Positions 1 through 6,111 of a stretch of 7,490 bases of DNA are shown in pieces (the stretch's first letter is position 1; each line of letters starts with the position of its first letter). Under the pieces are notes generated by a model. The model worked only from the letters and a program-made list of their open reading frames with translations, had not been told where the DNA came from and did not search any database. A program made the position numbers and the translations under genes. The DNA is from JAHRAH01 sp051009015. Lineage in GTDB: Bacteria; Pseudomonadota; Gammaproteobacteria; Tethybacterales; Persebacteraceae. The stretch covers positions 1 through 7,490 of the forward strand of contig JBPCWZ010000072.1 in the NCBI GenBank assembly GCA_051009015.1. The letters run 5' to 3'.

Positions 1-692
1 TTTTGCTTTCCGGCTTTGGCGTCAAAGTGCGCGGTTGTCTGGCACAGATGGGCGATATCAAAGTGCAGTTTGACAACTGGCAAGCGACAAACAAAAACCC
101 CTTTTTCGCCGCTTGCAACAAAGCGGCAGTGCAAAAACAACTCGCCGACAAAATAACCCAACTGCGCCGCGATGGTGATTCTTGCGGCGCGATAGTGCAT
201 GTCAATGCTGCGGGCATTCCGCCCGGCTGGGGCGAGCCGGTTTTTGACCGGCTGGATGCCGACATCGCCAAAGCGCTAATGAGCATAAACGCCGTCAAGG
301 GTGTGGAAATCGGCGCGGGTTTTGGCGCGGCGGCAATGTGCGGCAGCGAACATAATGACGAAATAACGCCGGATGGTTTTATGACAAATCATTCCGGCGG
401 CATTTTGGGCGGCATATCCAGCGGGCAGGATATCAACGCCCGCATCGCCATAAAACCAACTTCCAGCATTCGCATCCCCCGGCGGACGATAACCAAAAGC
501 GGCAAAGCGACAAAAGTGCAAACAACAGGCAGACACGACCCCTGCGTAGGCATTCGCGCCGTGCCGGTTGCCGAAGCGATGCTGCTGCTTGTTCTGGCAG
601 ACCACGCCCTGCGCCATCGCGCGCAATGCGGCGGCAAAACGGAAAAAATGACAAAAGCGAAACCCGCGAAAAAACAAGGAACAAAACAATGA
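1..692 (+). CDS. aroC: Chorismate synthase, C-terminal part (5' end outside window)
   Basis: This enzyme makes chorismate from 5-enolpyruvylshikimate-3-phosphate, the last step of the cytoplasmic shikimate pathway, using reduced FMN. The visible 229 residues follow the E. coli protein almost without gaps from about its residue 145, so roughly 140 N-terminal residues lie upstream. Family motifs seen in order are RGCLAQMGDI, GEPVFDRLDADIAKALMSIN, AVKGVEIGAGFG, NHSGGILGGISSGQ, KPTSSI and the C-terminal signature GRHDPCVGIRAVPVAEAM. The reading frame begins at base 3, and bases 1-2 end the previous codon. The TTG at base 3 is internal and not a start. After the conserved end near LRHRAQ there is a lysine-rich tail of about 20 residues. 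The stop TGA at 690-692 overlaps the ATG of the next gene (ATGA), which suggests translational coupling. Identification is very secure; only the missing N-terminus is unknown. Confidence 0.97.
   Translation, partial: LLSGFGVKVRGCLAQMGDIKVQFDNWQATNKNPFFAACNKAAVQKQLADKITQLRRDGDSCGAIVHVNAAGIPPGWGEPVFDRLDADIAKALMSINAVKGVEIGAGFGAAAMCGSEHNDEITPDGFMTNHSGGILGGISSGQDINARIAIKPTSSIRIPRRTITKSGKATKVQTTGRHDPCVGIRAVPVAEAMLLLVLADHALRHRAQCGGKTEKMTKAKPAKKQGTKQ
676..680 (+). promoter_or_regulatory. Ribosome binding site that fixes the GST start
   Basis: AAGGA lies inside the last codons of aroC, eight bases before the ATG at 689. It supports 689 rather than the in-frame ATG at 626. The extra residues from 626 would be a polar, lysine- and arginine-rich stretch before the strand-like MKLIITPTSPF that normally begins this fold. 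Confidence 0.7.
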
Positions 693-1330
693 AACTGATA
701 ATCACACCAACCAGCCCGTTCGCCCGCAAGGCGCGCATATTGATAGTGGAAAAAGGTTTGGAATGCCAAACCGAAACGGCAATGCCGTGGGACGATGCCC
801 CGTCCATCGCCGACAACAACCCGCTGCGCAAAGTGCCGATACTGCTGACGGACATCGGCACGATAACCGGCTCCACGCTCATCTGCGAATATTTGGATGC
901 CTTGTCGCCGCCGCATTTTCTGCCATCCGACTTTGCCGCGCGAATGGCGGTCAAAGCCCGCGACGAAATAGCCCAGGGCGGTTTGGAATCGGCAACCGCA
1001 GTCCTCATGGCAGGGCGAGTCGCCCCGGCGATGAAAGACGACAACTGGCAGGAATGGCTGCTGTCAAAAACCCGCAAGGCAATAGCGCACTTTGAAGATG
1101 AAAGCGGCGATGGCAAAACCGGTGATGACAAAACCGGCGGCGGCAAAAGCCGGATAGGCGATGCCGAAAACCCCGACATGGCGGATATCACGCTGGCATG
1201 CTTTTTGGACTTCATAACCCTGCGCATGCCAAAAATGGAATGGCAAACCGCCAACCCGAAACTGGCGCAATGGTTCAACAAAATCAAAACCCGCCCCTCT
1301 TTCGCCCAAACCGCCCCGCCCGCCGCATAA
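689..1330 (+). CDS. Glutathione S-transferase family protein (YibF-like)
   Basis: This is a 213-residue cytoplasmic protein with a two-domain GST fold. The N-terminal thioredoxin-like domain (about 1-72) shows TSPFARKARI at residues 8-17, with Ser9 at the usual thiol-activating position. NPLRKVP at 44-50 carries the cis-proline, and GSTLICEYLD at 61-70 is the glutathione-contact region. That last motif usually reads acidic residue-Ser; here the acidic residue is Gly61. The helical C-terminal domain ends with DITLACFLDF, LPxMEW-like and WFNKIKTRPSF, as in YibF-like GSTs. A hydrophilic stretch at about 137-163, partly made of tandem pentapeptides, interrupts the C-terminal domain. The gene overlaps the aroC stop and lies 18 bases before the NYN gene. 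The substrate cannot be read from the sequence, and true glutathione transfer is unproven. Confidence 0.88.
   Translation: MKLIITPTSPFARKARILIVEKGLECQTETAMPWDDAPSIADNNPLRKVPILLTDIGTITGSTLICEYLDALSPPHFLPSDFAARMAVKARDEIAQGGLESATAVLMAGRVAPAMKDDNWQEWLLSKTRKAIAHFEDESGDGKTGDDKTGGGKSRIGDAENPDMADITLACFLDFITLRMPKMEWQTANPKLAQWFNKIKTRPSFAQTAPPAA
1106..1150 (+). repeat. Three in-frame 15-base tandem units in the GST gene
   Basis: Three consecutive 15-base units (GGCGATGGCAAAACC, GGTGATGACAAAACC, GGCGGCGGCAAAAGC) encode GDGKT-GDDKT-GGGKS, residues 140-154 of the GST-fold protein. The unit length is a multiple of three, so gain or loss would keep the frame. The position suggests a surface loop before the final helices. 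Confidence 0.8.
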
Positions 1331-1348
1331 CCATCGGGAAAAACGATA

Positions 1349-2170
1349 ATGGAAAAGCACAACGATACCGCAACAGCGCGAGTCGCCCTGCTGATAGACG
1401 CCGACAACTTCTCGCCGCACTATGCGACCGAGTTGTTCAACAAAGTCGCCGTTTATGGTCATGTCATCGTGCGCAAGGCATACGGGGTTATGACAACGGG
1501 GTTTGCGTGGAAGCCGGAAGTTTTGCATCGGCACGCCATTGAACCGGTGGTGCGCTTTCATTATGTCAGCGGCAAAAATGTATCTGACTTCGCGCTTGTC
1601 ATTGACGCGATGGAGTTGATGCGGCTACGGACTGTTGACGCCGTTTGTATTGCGAGCAACGACAGCGACTTTTCGCTTCTCGCGATGAAATTGCGGGAAA
1701 ACGGGATAAAGGTTTATGGTTTTGGAGACAAAGAATCCTCCAAATCTTTCATCGCATCGTGCGATGAATACACCCGATTGTCCCTGCCGGAAGAGCCGCT
1801 TTTGCCCGCCGGACAATCCACGGACGATTCTGCCGATGTTGACAAATCTGCGGCGACCGATACCGCCGGGCAATCTCCGGTTGCCCCCGCCGATATTAAA
1901 AAATCCGCAACAACCGATATCACGGGCATAAAAAAGATAATTTCCGATGCCTGCGATTCGCTCAAAAGCGATGATAAGGGCTGGATTCTTATGTCAACAG
2001 TCGGCGAATACATAAGGCGCGTGGCTCCCGCATTTACGCCCCAAAATTACGGCTTTAATAAACTGTGGCTGCTGGTTGAGAGCATGCCTGATTTTGAGGT
2101 CAAGTATGATAAATCAATAACGACGGCGAGCATGCGCAGAAAAAGCGGCGCGGGCGGTAATGCCGGATAG
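1349..2170 (+). CDS. NYN-domain (PIN-like) putative RNase with C-terminal OST-HTH/LOTUS-like domain
   Basis: This 273-residue soluble protein has two modules. Residues about 11-145 form an NYN domain of the LabA/DUF88 type. LLIDADN (14-20) gives Asp17 and Asp19, KNVSDFALVIDAMEL (76-90) gives Asp80 and Asp86, SNDSDF (103-108) gives Asp105 and Asp107, and the domain ends with VYGFGDKESS. These are the acidic positions expected for a metal-dependent nuclease centre. Residues about 193-251 (GWILMSTVGEYIRR, then FNKLWLLVES and DFEV) match the OST-HTH/LOTUS fold, a putative RNA-binding winged helix. The linker 152-192 is a degenerate tandem duplication. Such proteins are predicted to cut or bind RNA; target and activity are unknown. 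The ATG at 1349 has only a weak purine stretch (GGGAAA) upstream. The gene sits 18 bases after the GST gene and its end overlaps the MATE start by 11 bases, so it is probably co-expressed with both. Confidence 0.9.
   Translation: MEKHNDTATARVALLIDADNFSPHYATELFNKVAVYGHVIVRKAYGVMTTGFAWKPEVLHRHAIEPVVRFHYVSGKNVSDFALVIDAMELMRLRTVDAVCIASNDSDFSLLAMKLRENGIKVYGFGDKESSKSFIASCDEYTRLSLPEEPLLPAGQSTDDSADVDKSAATDTAGQSPVAPADIKKSATTDITGIKKIISDACDSLKSDDKGWILMSTVGEYIRRVAPAFTPQNYGFNKLWLLVESMPDFEVKYDKSITTASMRRKSGAGGNAG
1811..1924 (+). repeat. Two diverged 57-base tandem units in the NYN-LOTUS linker
   Basis: Two adjacent 57-base units (1811-1867 and 1868-1924) each encode 19 residues, starting GQSTDDSADVDKSAATD and GQSPVAPADIKKSATTD. 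By hand alignment 10 of 19 residues and 38 of 57 bases agree with no gaps. They fill the flexible segment between the nuclease-like and LOTUS-like domains, so the duplication appears to have lengthened the tether. The divergence points to an old event. Confidence 0.75.
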
Positions 2171-3455
2171 GCGGCCGAACTATAAACTGTTTGCGGCGGT
2201 CTTGCTGGCCCTGCTGGTACCGACGCTGTATAGAACCTACCGCATCTTTCTGATTGGCGACATTCCAAACGAGTGGGGCTACAACATCGCCTCGCAGATA
2301 GCGTGGCTTAATATCATCTACGAAGTCCTGCAGGAGGGCGTGACTTTGCCGCTGTTTTTTGTGCTCGGAGCGGTGGCAAAACACCACTTTGTATTTTGGC
2401 GCAAACTCAGGCAGGGGTTAATGGTTATCGTGCCGCTGTATGTGGCGGCGGCGGCTTTGATATGGTTTTTCAGCGGCGCGCTGGTTGCGCTTCTTTCGAC
2501 TCCGGGCGAGATAGTTGGCGATACTATTTCCTATATCCGCTGGGAAGCGCTGGCGATTCCGATGCGCGTTATTACCGACATCGCCTTTATTGCGCTGATA
2601 ACGCTTGCCGACAAGCGGCGAATTTATTTCCTGCTTGCGATGCAACTCCTCGTTAGCATTTGCGCCGATTACGCTTTCATCGGCACGGGCGCGCTAAATC
2701 TTGGCGTGCTTGGCGTGGCATATTCCAGCGTGACCGCCAATACTTTGACCGCCCTGCTGGGTTTTGGCTTGCTGCATTTGGCGGTAGGGCGGGCGGCGCC
2801 CCGAGCCGCGGATGAACCGGGGATTGAATGGAAAAGATGGCTAAACATATCCGTCCTGTCCGGAGCCGAAAGCGGAGTGCGCAACTTTGCTTTTATCGTA
2901 ATGATATTGAAACTGGTCAATGAAGTCGGCGAATCCGGCGTTTTTTGGCTTACCAACGGATTTATCTGGGGATGGTTGTTGCTGCCCGTGCTTGCATTGG
3001 GTTCGTTAATTCGGCAGGATGTCGGCACTTGCCGCGGCGTAATAGGCCGGCGATTCCGCAGTTATATGACTGTCACGGCGGTTATTGTGGCGCTTTGGTT
3101 TATTACCTTACCCGCATGGGGGGCGTTTATTGCCAATGTTATGGGCGTGGATAACAGCGCCCCGGTTGTTGATTTGGCCATGCTCATGATTGTTTTTTAT
3201 GCGGTTTTTGCTTTTAATCATCTGCTTGACAGTTATTTTTACGGCATGGGGCGCACCGATTTGATGCTTTATCAGAGTTTGCTGGTCAACGGCGTTTATT
3301 ATGTCGGGGCGTTTATCCTGTATCAAGCGGGGATTTTTGTGCCAAACCTGACCGCCATAGCATTGCTGTTTGGCTTTGGCATTGTGTTTGACTTTGCCGC
3401 AACGGCATGGCTTTTTAGGCGCGCCGGTTATCCGCAGATTGTTGCCTACGGATAA
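2160..3455 (+). CDS. MATE-family membrane transporter (multidrug/toxin exporter-like)
   Basis: This 431-residue inner-membrane protein has about twelve hydrophobic segments, near residues 10-30, 52-72, 86-112, 128-150, 155-175, 180-208, 228-252, 260-284, 302-326, 334-355, 372-392 and 395-418. The arrangement fits two six-helix bundles joined by the charged loop at about 211-226, as in MATE exporters of the MOP superfamily, which use Na+ or H+ gradients to expel organic cations and drugs. The stretch YEVLQEGVTLPLFFVLG (54-70) resembles the second helix of one MATE branch. The length is near the usual 440-480. The ATG at 2160 lies inside the NYN gene, with an 11-base overlap and only a G-rich GGGCGG just before it; no better start is visible and the first helix follows directly. 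The substrate is unknown. The call rests on fold pattern more than on a short diagnostic motif, so another MOP-superfamily transporter is the main alternative. Confidence 0.8.
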   Translation: MPDRRPNYKLFAAVLLALLVPTLYRTYRIFLIGDIPNEWGYNIASQIAWLNIIYEVLQEGVTLPLFFVLGAVAKHHFVFWRKLRQGLMVIVPLYVAAAALIWFFSGALVALLSTPGEIVGDTISYIRWEALAIPMRVITDIAFIALITLADKRRIYFLLAMQLLVSICADYAFIGTGALNLGVLGVAYSSVTANTLTALLGFGLLHLAVGRAAPRAADEPGIEWKRWLNISVLSGAESGVRNFAFIVMILKLVNEVGESGVFWLTNGFIWGWLLLPVLALGSLIRQDVGTCRGVIGRRFRSYMTVTAVIVALWFITLPAWGAFIANVMGVDNSAPVVDLAMLMIVFYAVFAFNHLLDSYFYGMGRTDLMLYQSLLVNGVYYVGAFILYQAGIFVPNLTAIALLFGFGIVFDFAATAWLFRRAGYPQIVAYG

Positions 3456-3516
3456 AAGTTAACAAACTTCGGCGGAAAAATGAAAGATAATGTTGCGGAT
3501 ATGGCGGGGGGTGGGG
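3456..3516. other. Short convergent intergenic gap with a G-run, no clear terminator
   Basis: These 61 bases separate the ends of the + strand MATE gene and the - strand antiporter gene. They hold a short imperfect dyad, AAGTT/AACTT, near 3457-3470 with no following T-tract, and a run GGCGGGGGGTGGGG at 3503-3516 that abuts the antiporter stop codon. I see no standard intrinsic terminator for either gene. Confidence 0.6.
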
Positions 3517-5466
3517 TTATTCTTCGGCGAAATAGTCGCTTACGCCTTCCAGTTTGTTTTTGATGTCGGTCAGTGCCGCGATGTCCGCGCTCATTAACAC
3601 CAACTCATCGCCCGCCCGCAAGCCGTCCATTTTTTCAACCGGCATTACTTTGCCGTCACGCTGCCATGATAATACCGCGCAGCCGCCGAGTAGTTCGGCA
3701 ATATCCGCCTGTGATATGTCGCCGCGGACGGCGCAACCGACAAAATGTTTTGACGGCTCGCCGCTGTCGTCTTCGCTTTCGCCGTATTGACCGGAAAAAA
3801 ATGAATTCACCCGCCGCCTGCCTTTTGTTATCGTCCGCCGGACAACCGGCATTTTTGCGCCGAGTTTTTTTGCCGTCACTCTCGCCAGCGAAAAGCCGGA
3901 TTCGTGCGACTCTATCAATACTTCGTTCGCACCCGCGCGCGAAAAACGCTCCGCCTGTGCGACATTTTCCGCCTTGGCGATAATCCATATTGAAGGGTTT
4001 ATCTCGCGCGCCAATTGCACCGCGTTTAGCACATTTGCCGTGTCCATATAGGTAATGATAAAAACACGCGCCCGCGCCAAGCCGCTTTTGTCCAGCGATT
4101 CTATGCGCTCGCCTTCGCCGTAGATGATGTTTTCCACGCCGCCCGCCGCTTGTAATATCCGGTGGTCGTCTTCTATGACCGCATAGCCCATCCCCATCTC
4201 GCGAAAAACGCCGGCAACCGCCTGACCGGTGCGCCCGAAACCGCTCATGACAATGTCGCAACCGTCCGCCGCCGCCTTTGGATTTTGTGCCGCATCCGCC
4301 GATACTTTGGCAAAAATCGCATTGACAATGCGCTCGCGCACGGGCCAGATAATCGGCACCGGCAACATCGCCAGCAAGTTGGCAAGCAGGACGGTCTGAA
4401 ACCAGTATTCGTCCAAAATCCCCGCGCCGGCAACGGTCAATAATACAAAGCCAAACTCGCCCGCCCCGCCAAGCAATAATGATGCCCGCAAAGAAGTGCG
4501 CCGGAAAGAGCCGATGGCGCGCGTGCAAAAATAGACCAGCACAACCTTTATGGCAAAAAACACCGCCGCCAATGCCAAAGCCGGCGGCAAATACTGCGGC
4601 GATGGCTTGATAAGCAAACCCAGCGAAATGAAGAAAAAGCCCAAAAACAAATGCCGGAAAGGTTCAACCAAACGCTCCACACGATGACGATGCATCGTCT
4701 CGGCTATTATCATTCCCGCCAAAAACGCCCCCAGCGAATACGACAAGCCGAAAAATGCCGTCAAACCGGCGGCTATCAATATCAGCGCCGCCAGATTTAA
4801 TATAAACAACTCCTTGTCGCCGTGCCGGTGCGTCCAATTAAACCACTTGCTGACTATCGGGCGGAATACGGCAAAAACCACTATTACCAAAACCCCGCAC
4901 TTAACGACAATCAGCGCAACCACCCACGGCAATGAGGAAATATCGCCCATTCCGGAAAGCGACGAAAAAATGATTATCAGCGGGACAACCGCCAAATCCT
5001 GAAACAGCACAACCGCTATCGCGCGCCGCCCGGCCGGGGAAGTTACGGCGTTTTCTTTGATAAGCAACTGGCTGACAATCGCCGTTGATGACATCGCCGC
5101 CACCGCGCCGATGAGCGCCGCCGAGCGCGCATCGCCGGTCAAAAACCAGCCGCCGCCGCCGAAGATAATGAGGCACACGCCAACTTGCAAAGCGCCCAAA
5201 ACCAGCACATAACGGCGGATGGCGTTGAATGCGCTTATGCTGAACTCCAAGCCAATGGTGAAAAGCAGGAAGATAACGCCCAACTCGGCGACAAAATCCG
5301 CCTCCTCGCCGCTCGCCAAAATGCCGATGCCGTGCGGTCCGGCGGCAATCCCGGCGATAAAGTATGCCGGCAAAGTCGGCAGCCGCAGGATGTGCAAAGC
5401 CGTCACCGCCGCCAGCGTTACCGCCAGAAGCAACAGGGCAATCGTCAGTAGTGAAAAATCCGTCAT
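3517..5466 (-). CDS. KefB/KefC-type monovalent cation:proton antiporter (CPA2) with RCK domains
   Basis: This 649-residue inner-membrane protein exchanges K+ or Na+ for H+ under control of a cytoplasmic nucleotide-sensing domain. Residues 1-375 are a CPA2 exchanger core: LPAYFIAGIAAGPHGIGIL (32-50), FLLFTIGLEFS (66-76), AAMSSTAIVSQLL (123-135), LFQDLAVVPL (154-163), SLGAFLAGMIIAE (244-256) and GAGEFGFVLL (334-343). The Gln-Asp pair at 156-157 is the Kef-like form rather than the Asp-Asp of Na+/H+ NapA types, which favours K+ export. A TrkA-N Rossmann domain follows (about 403-535) with the glycine motif GFGRTG (409-414) and acidic Glu-Asp-Asp at 432-434. A TrkA-C-like domain spans about 573-640. 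No KefF/KefG-type ancillary gene is in the window, so glutathione gating cannot be claimed. I chose the ATG at 5466, just before the first helix. An in-frame ATG at 5493 (658 residues) and a TTG at 5526 are possible; none has a good ribosome binding site. Confidence 0.93.
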   Translation of the reverse strand: MTDFSLLTIALLLLAVTLAAVTALHILRLPTLPAYFIAGIAAGPHGIGILASGEEADFVAELGVIFLLFTIGLEFSISAFNAIRRYVLVLGALQVGVCLIIFGGGGWFLTGDARSAALIGAVAAMSSTAIVSQLLIKENAVTSPAGRRAIAVVLFQDLAVVPLIIIFSSLSGMGDISSLPWVVALIVVKCGVLVIVVFAVFRPIVSKWFNWTHRHGDKELFILNLAALILIAAGLTAFFGLSYSLGAFLAGMIIAETMHRHRVERLVEPFRHLFLGFFFISLGLLIKPSPQYLPPALALAAVFFAIKVVLVYFCTRAIGSFRRTSLRASLLLGGAGEFGFVLLTVAGAGILDEYWFQTVLLANLLAMLPVPIIWPVRERIVNAIFAKVSADAAQNPKAAADGCDIVMSGFGRTGQAVAGVFREMGMGYAVIEDDHRILQAAGGVENIIYGEGERIESLDKSGLARARVFIITYMDTANVLNAVQLAREINPSIWIIAKAENVAQAERFSRAGANEVLIESHESGFSLARVTAKKLGAKMPVVRRTITKGRRRVNSFFSGQYGESEDDSGEPSKHFVGCAVRGDISQADIAELLGGCAVLSWQRDGKVMPVEKMDGLRAGDELVLMSADIAALTDIKNKLEGVSDYFAEE

Positions 5467-5544
5467 TTGTTTTTTTTTGTTGTGTCGCGCCATTTTTGGC
5501 AAAAAGGTAGTATAATAGCGCACCAACCGGTTTTATTTTAACAG
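5467..5544. promoter_or_regulatory. Divergent promoter region between the antiporter gene and efp
   Basis: The 78-base gap must carry the promoter for efp on the + strand and probably one for the antiporter on the - strand. A perfect TATAAT at 5511-5516 lies 28 bases before the efp ATG, placing a start of transcription near 5523. No acceptable -35 hexamer is found 16-18 bases upstream. TATACT on the - strand (5514-5509) overlaps it and could serve the antiporter. Two dyads are present: TTTTTGGCAAAAA at 5493-5505 (6-base arms, one central base) just upstream of the -10, and AACCGGTT at 5525-5532. Neither start codon has a Shine-Dalgarno sequence: efp is preceded by TTTTAACAG, and the antiporter by an A-rich tract on its own strand. 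Confidence 0.55.
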
Positions 5545-6111
5545 ATGCCAATCATATCAGCAACCGAAGTGCGGGGCGGCGCCCTCATCGCCGTCAAGGG
5601 ACGGCTTTGGCGGGTCGTCAGTGCGCGGCATGTCCATGTCGGCGGGCGCGGCGGCGCGTATATGCAGGTTGAAGCCAAAGATCTGGAAACCGGCGCCAAA
5701 AACGGCATGCGCCTGCGCACCGACGAAAAGATAGAGCGCCCCTTTGTGGAACAGCGCAAAATGCGCTATCTCTACCCGGAGGGCGGCGAGCGGGTTTTGA
5801 TGGACGAGGAAAACTACGAACAACTCACCCTGCCCGATGCGTTTTTTGACGACGGCGCGCGCTTTTTGGCGCCGGATGCGGTTATCGTCGTGCATTTTTA
5901 TCAGGAAAAAGCCATTAGCGCCGATTTGCCGCCGTCGGTCGCGCTTGCCGTTACCGAAACCGACCCCCAGCACAAAGGCGCGACCGCCGCCGCCGCCTAC
6001 AAACCCGCGACTTTGGAGACCGGCGCCGTTGTTATGGTGCCGCCTTTTATCGGCAGCGGCGAGACCATCCGTATTAACACCGCCACCGGCGAATATATTG
6101 AGCGAGGATAA
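5545..6111 (+). CDS. efp: Elongation factor P
   Basis: EF-P enters ribosomes stalled on consecutive prolines and promotes peptide bond formation. The 188-residue length is normal. Three domains are recognisable: the KOW-like domain I (1-65), an OB domain with MRYLYPEGGERVLMDEENYEQL (quoted in part; residues 73-94), and the C-terminal OB domain with KPATLETGAVVMVPPFIGSG (153-172) and TGEYIERG at the end. The domain I loop reads HVGGRGGAY (31-39), so Arg35 sits where most EF-Ps have the modified lysine (PGKG) and the loop seems one residue longer. Arginine at the tip is known from EarP-rhamnosylated EF-Ps, but EarP is not in this window. The gene starts the right-hand + strand operon behind a TATAAT at 5511 and lacks a clear ribosome binding site. 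Its stop TAA shares a base with the next ATG. Confidence 0.95.
   Translation: MPIISATEVRGGALIAVKGRLWRVVSARHVHVGGRGGAYMQVEAKDLETGAKNGMRLRTDEKIERPFVEQRKMRYLYPEGGERVLMDEENYEQLTLPDAFFDDGARFLAPDAVIVVHFYQEKAISADLPPSVALAVTETDPQHKGATAAAAYKPATLETGAVVMVPPFIGSGETIRINTATGEYIERG

Noticed and set aside
626..688. Upstream ATG at 626 as the GST start.
   Set aside because: It would add 21 polar residues not expected in the fold and overlap aroC by 67 bases, while a good ribosome binding site precedes 689.
433..1407. Long open frame of 324 codons on the minus strand across aroC and the GST gene.
   Set aside because: It lies antisense to two genes with clear family motifs, its product is low-complexity and matches nothing I know, and no ribosome binding site precedes it. 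It is a by-product of the codon usage of the real genes.
3456..3472. Possible terminator from the AAGTT/AACTT dyad after the MATE gene.
   Set aside because: The stem is only five A/T-rich pairs with no T-tract after it, too weak for an intrinsic terminator.
3656..4528. Open frame of 290 codons on the minus strand inside the antiporter gene.
   Set aside because: It is an alternative frame of the same strand. The product is rich in Arg, Cys and Gly in the manner of a shifted frame, while the main frame carries intact exchanger and RCK motifs.
5496..5501. TTGGCA as a -35 box for the TATAAT at 5511.
   Set aside because: The spacing is only nine bases, far from the 16-18 needed. It is better explained as the centre of the dyad.
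4901..5551. Minus-strand frame of 216 codons covering the antiporter N-terminus and the divergent promoter.
   Set aside because: It is a shifted-frame shadow with an Arg/Gly-rich product, and it would run through the promoter region and into efp.
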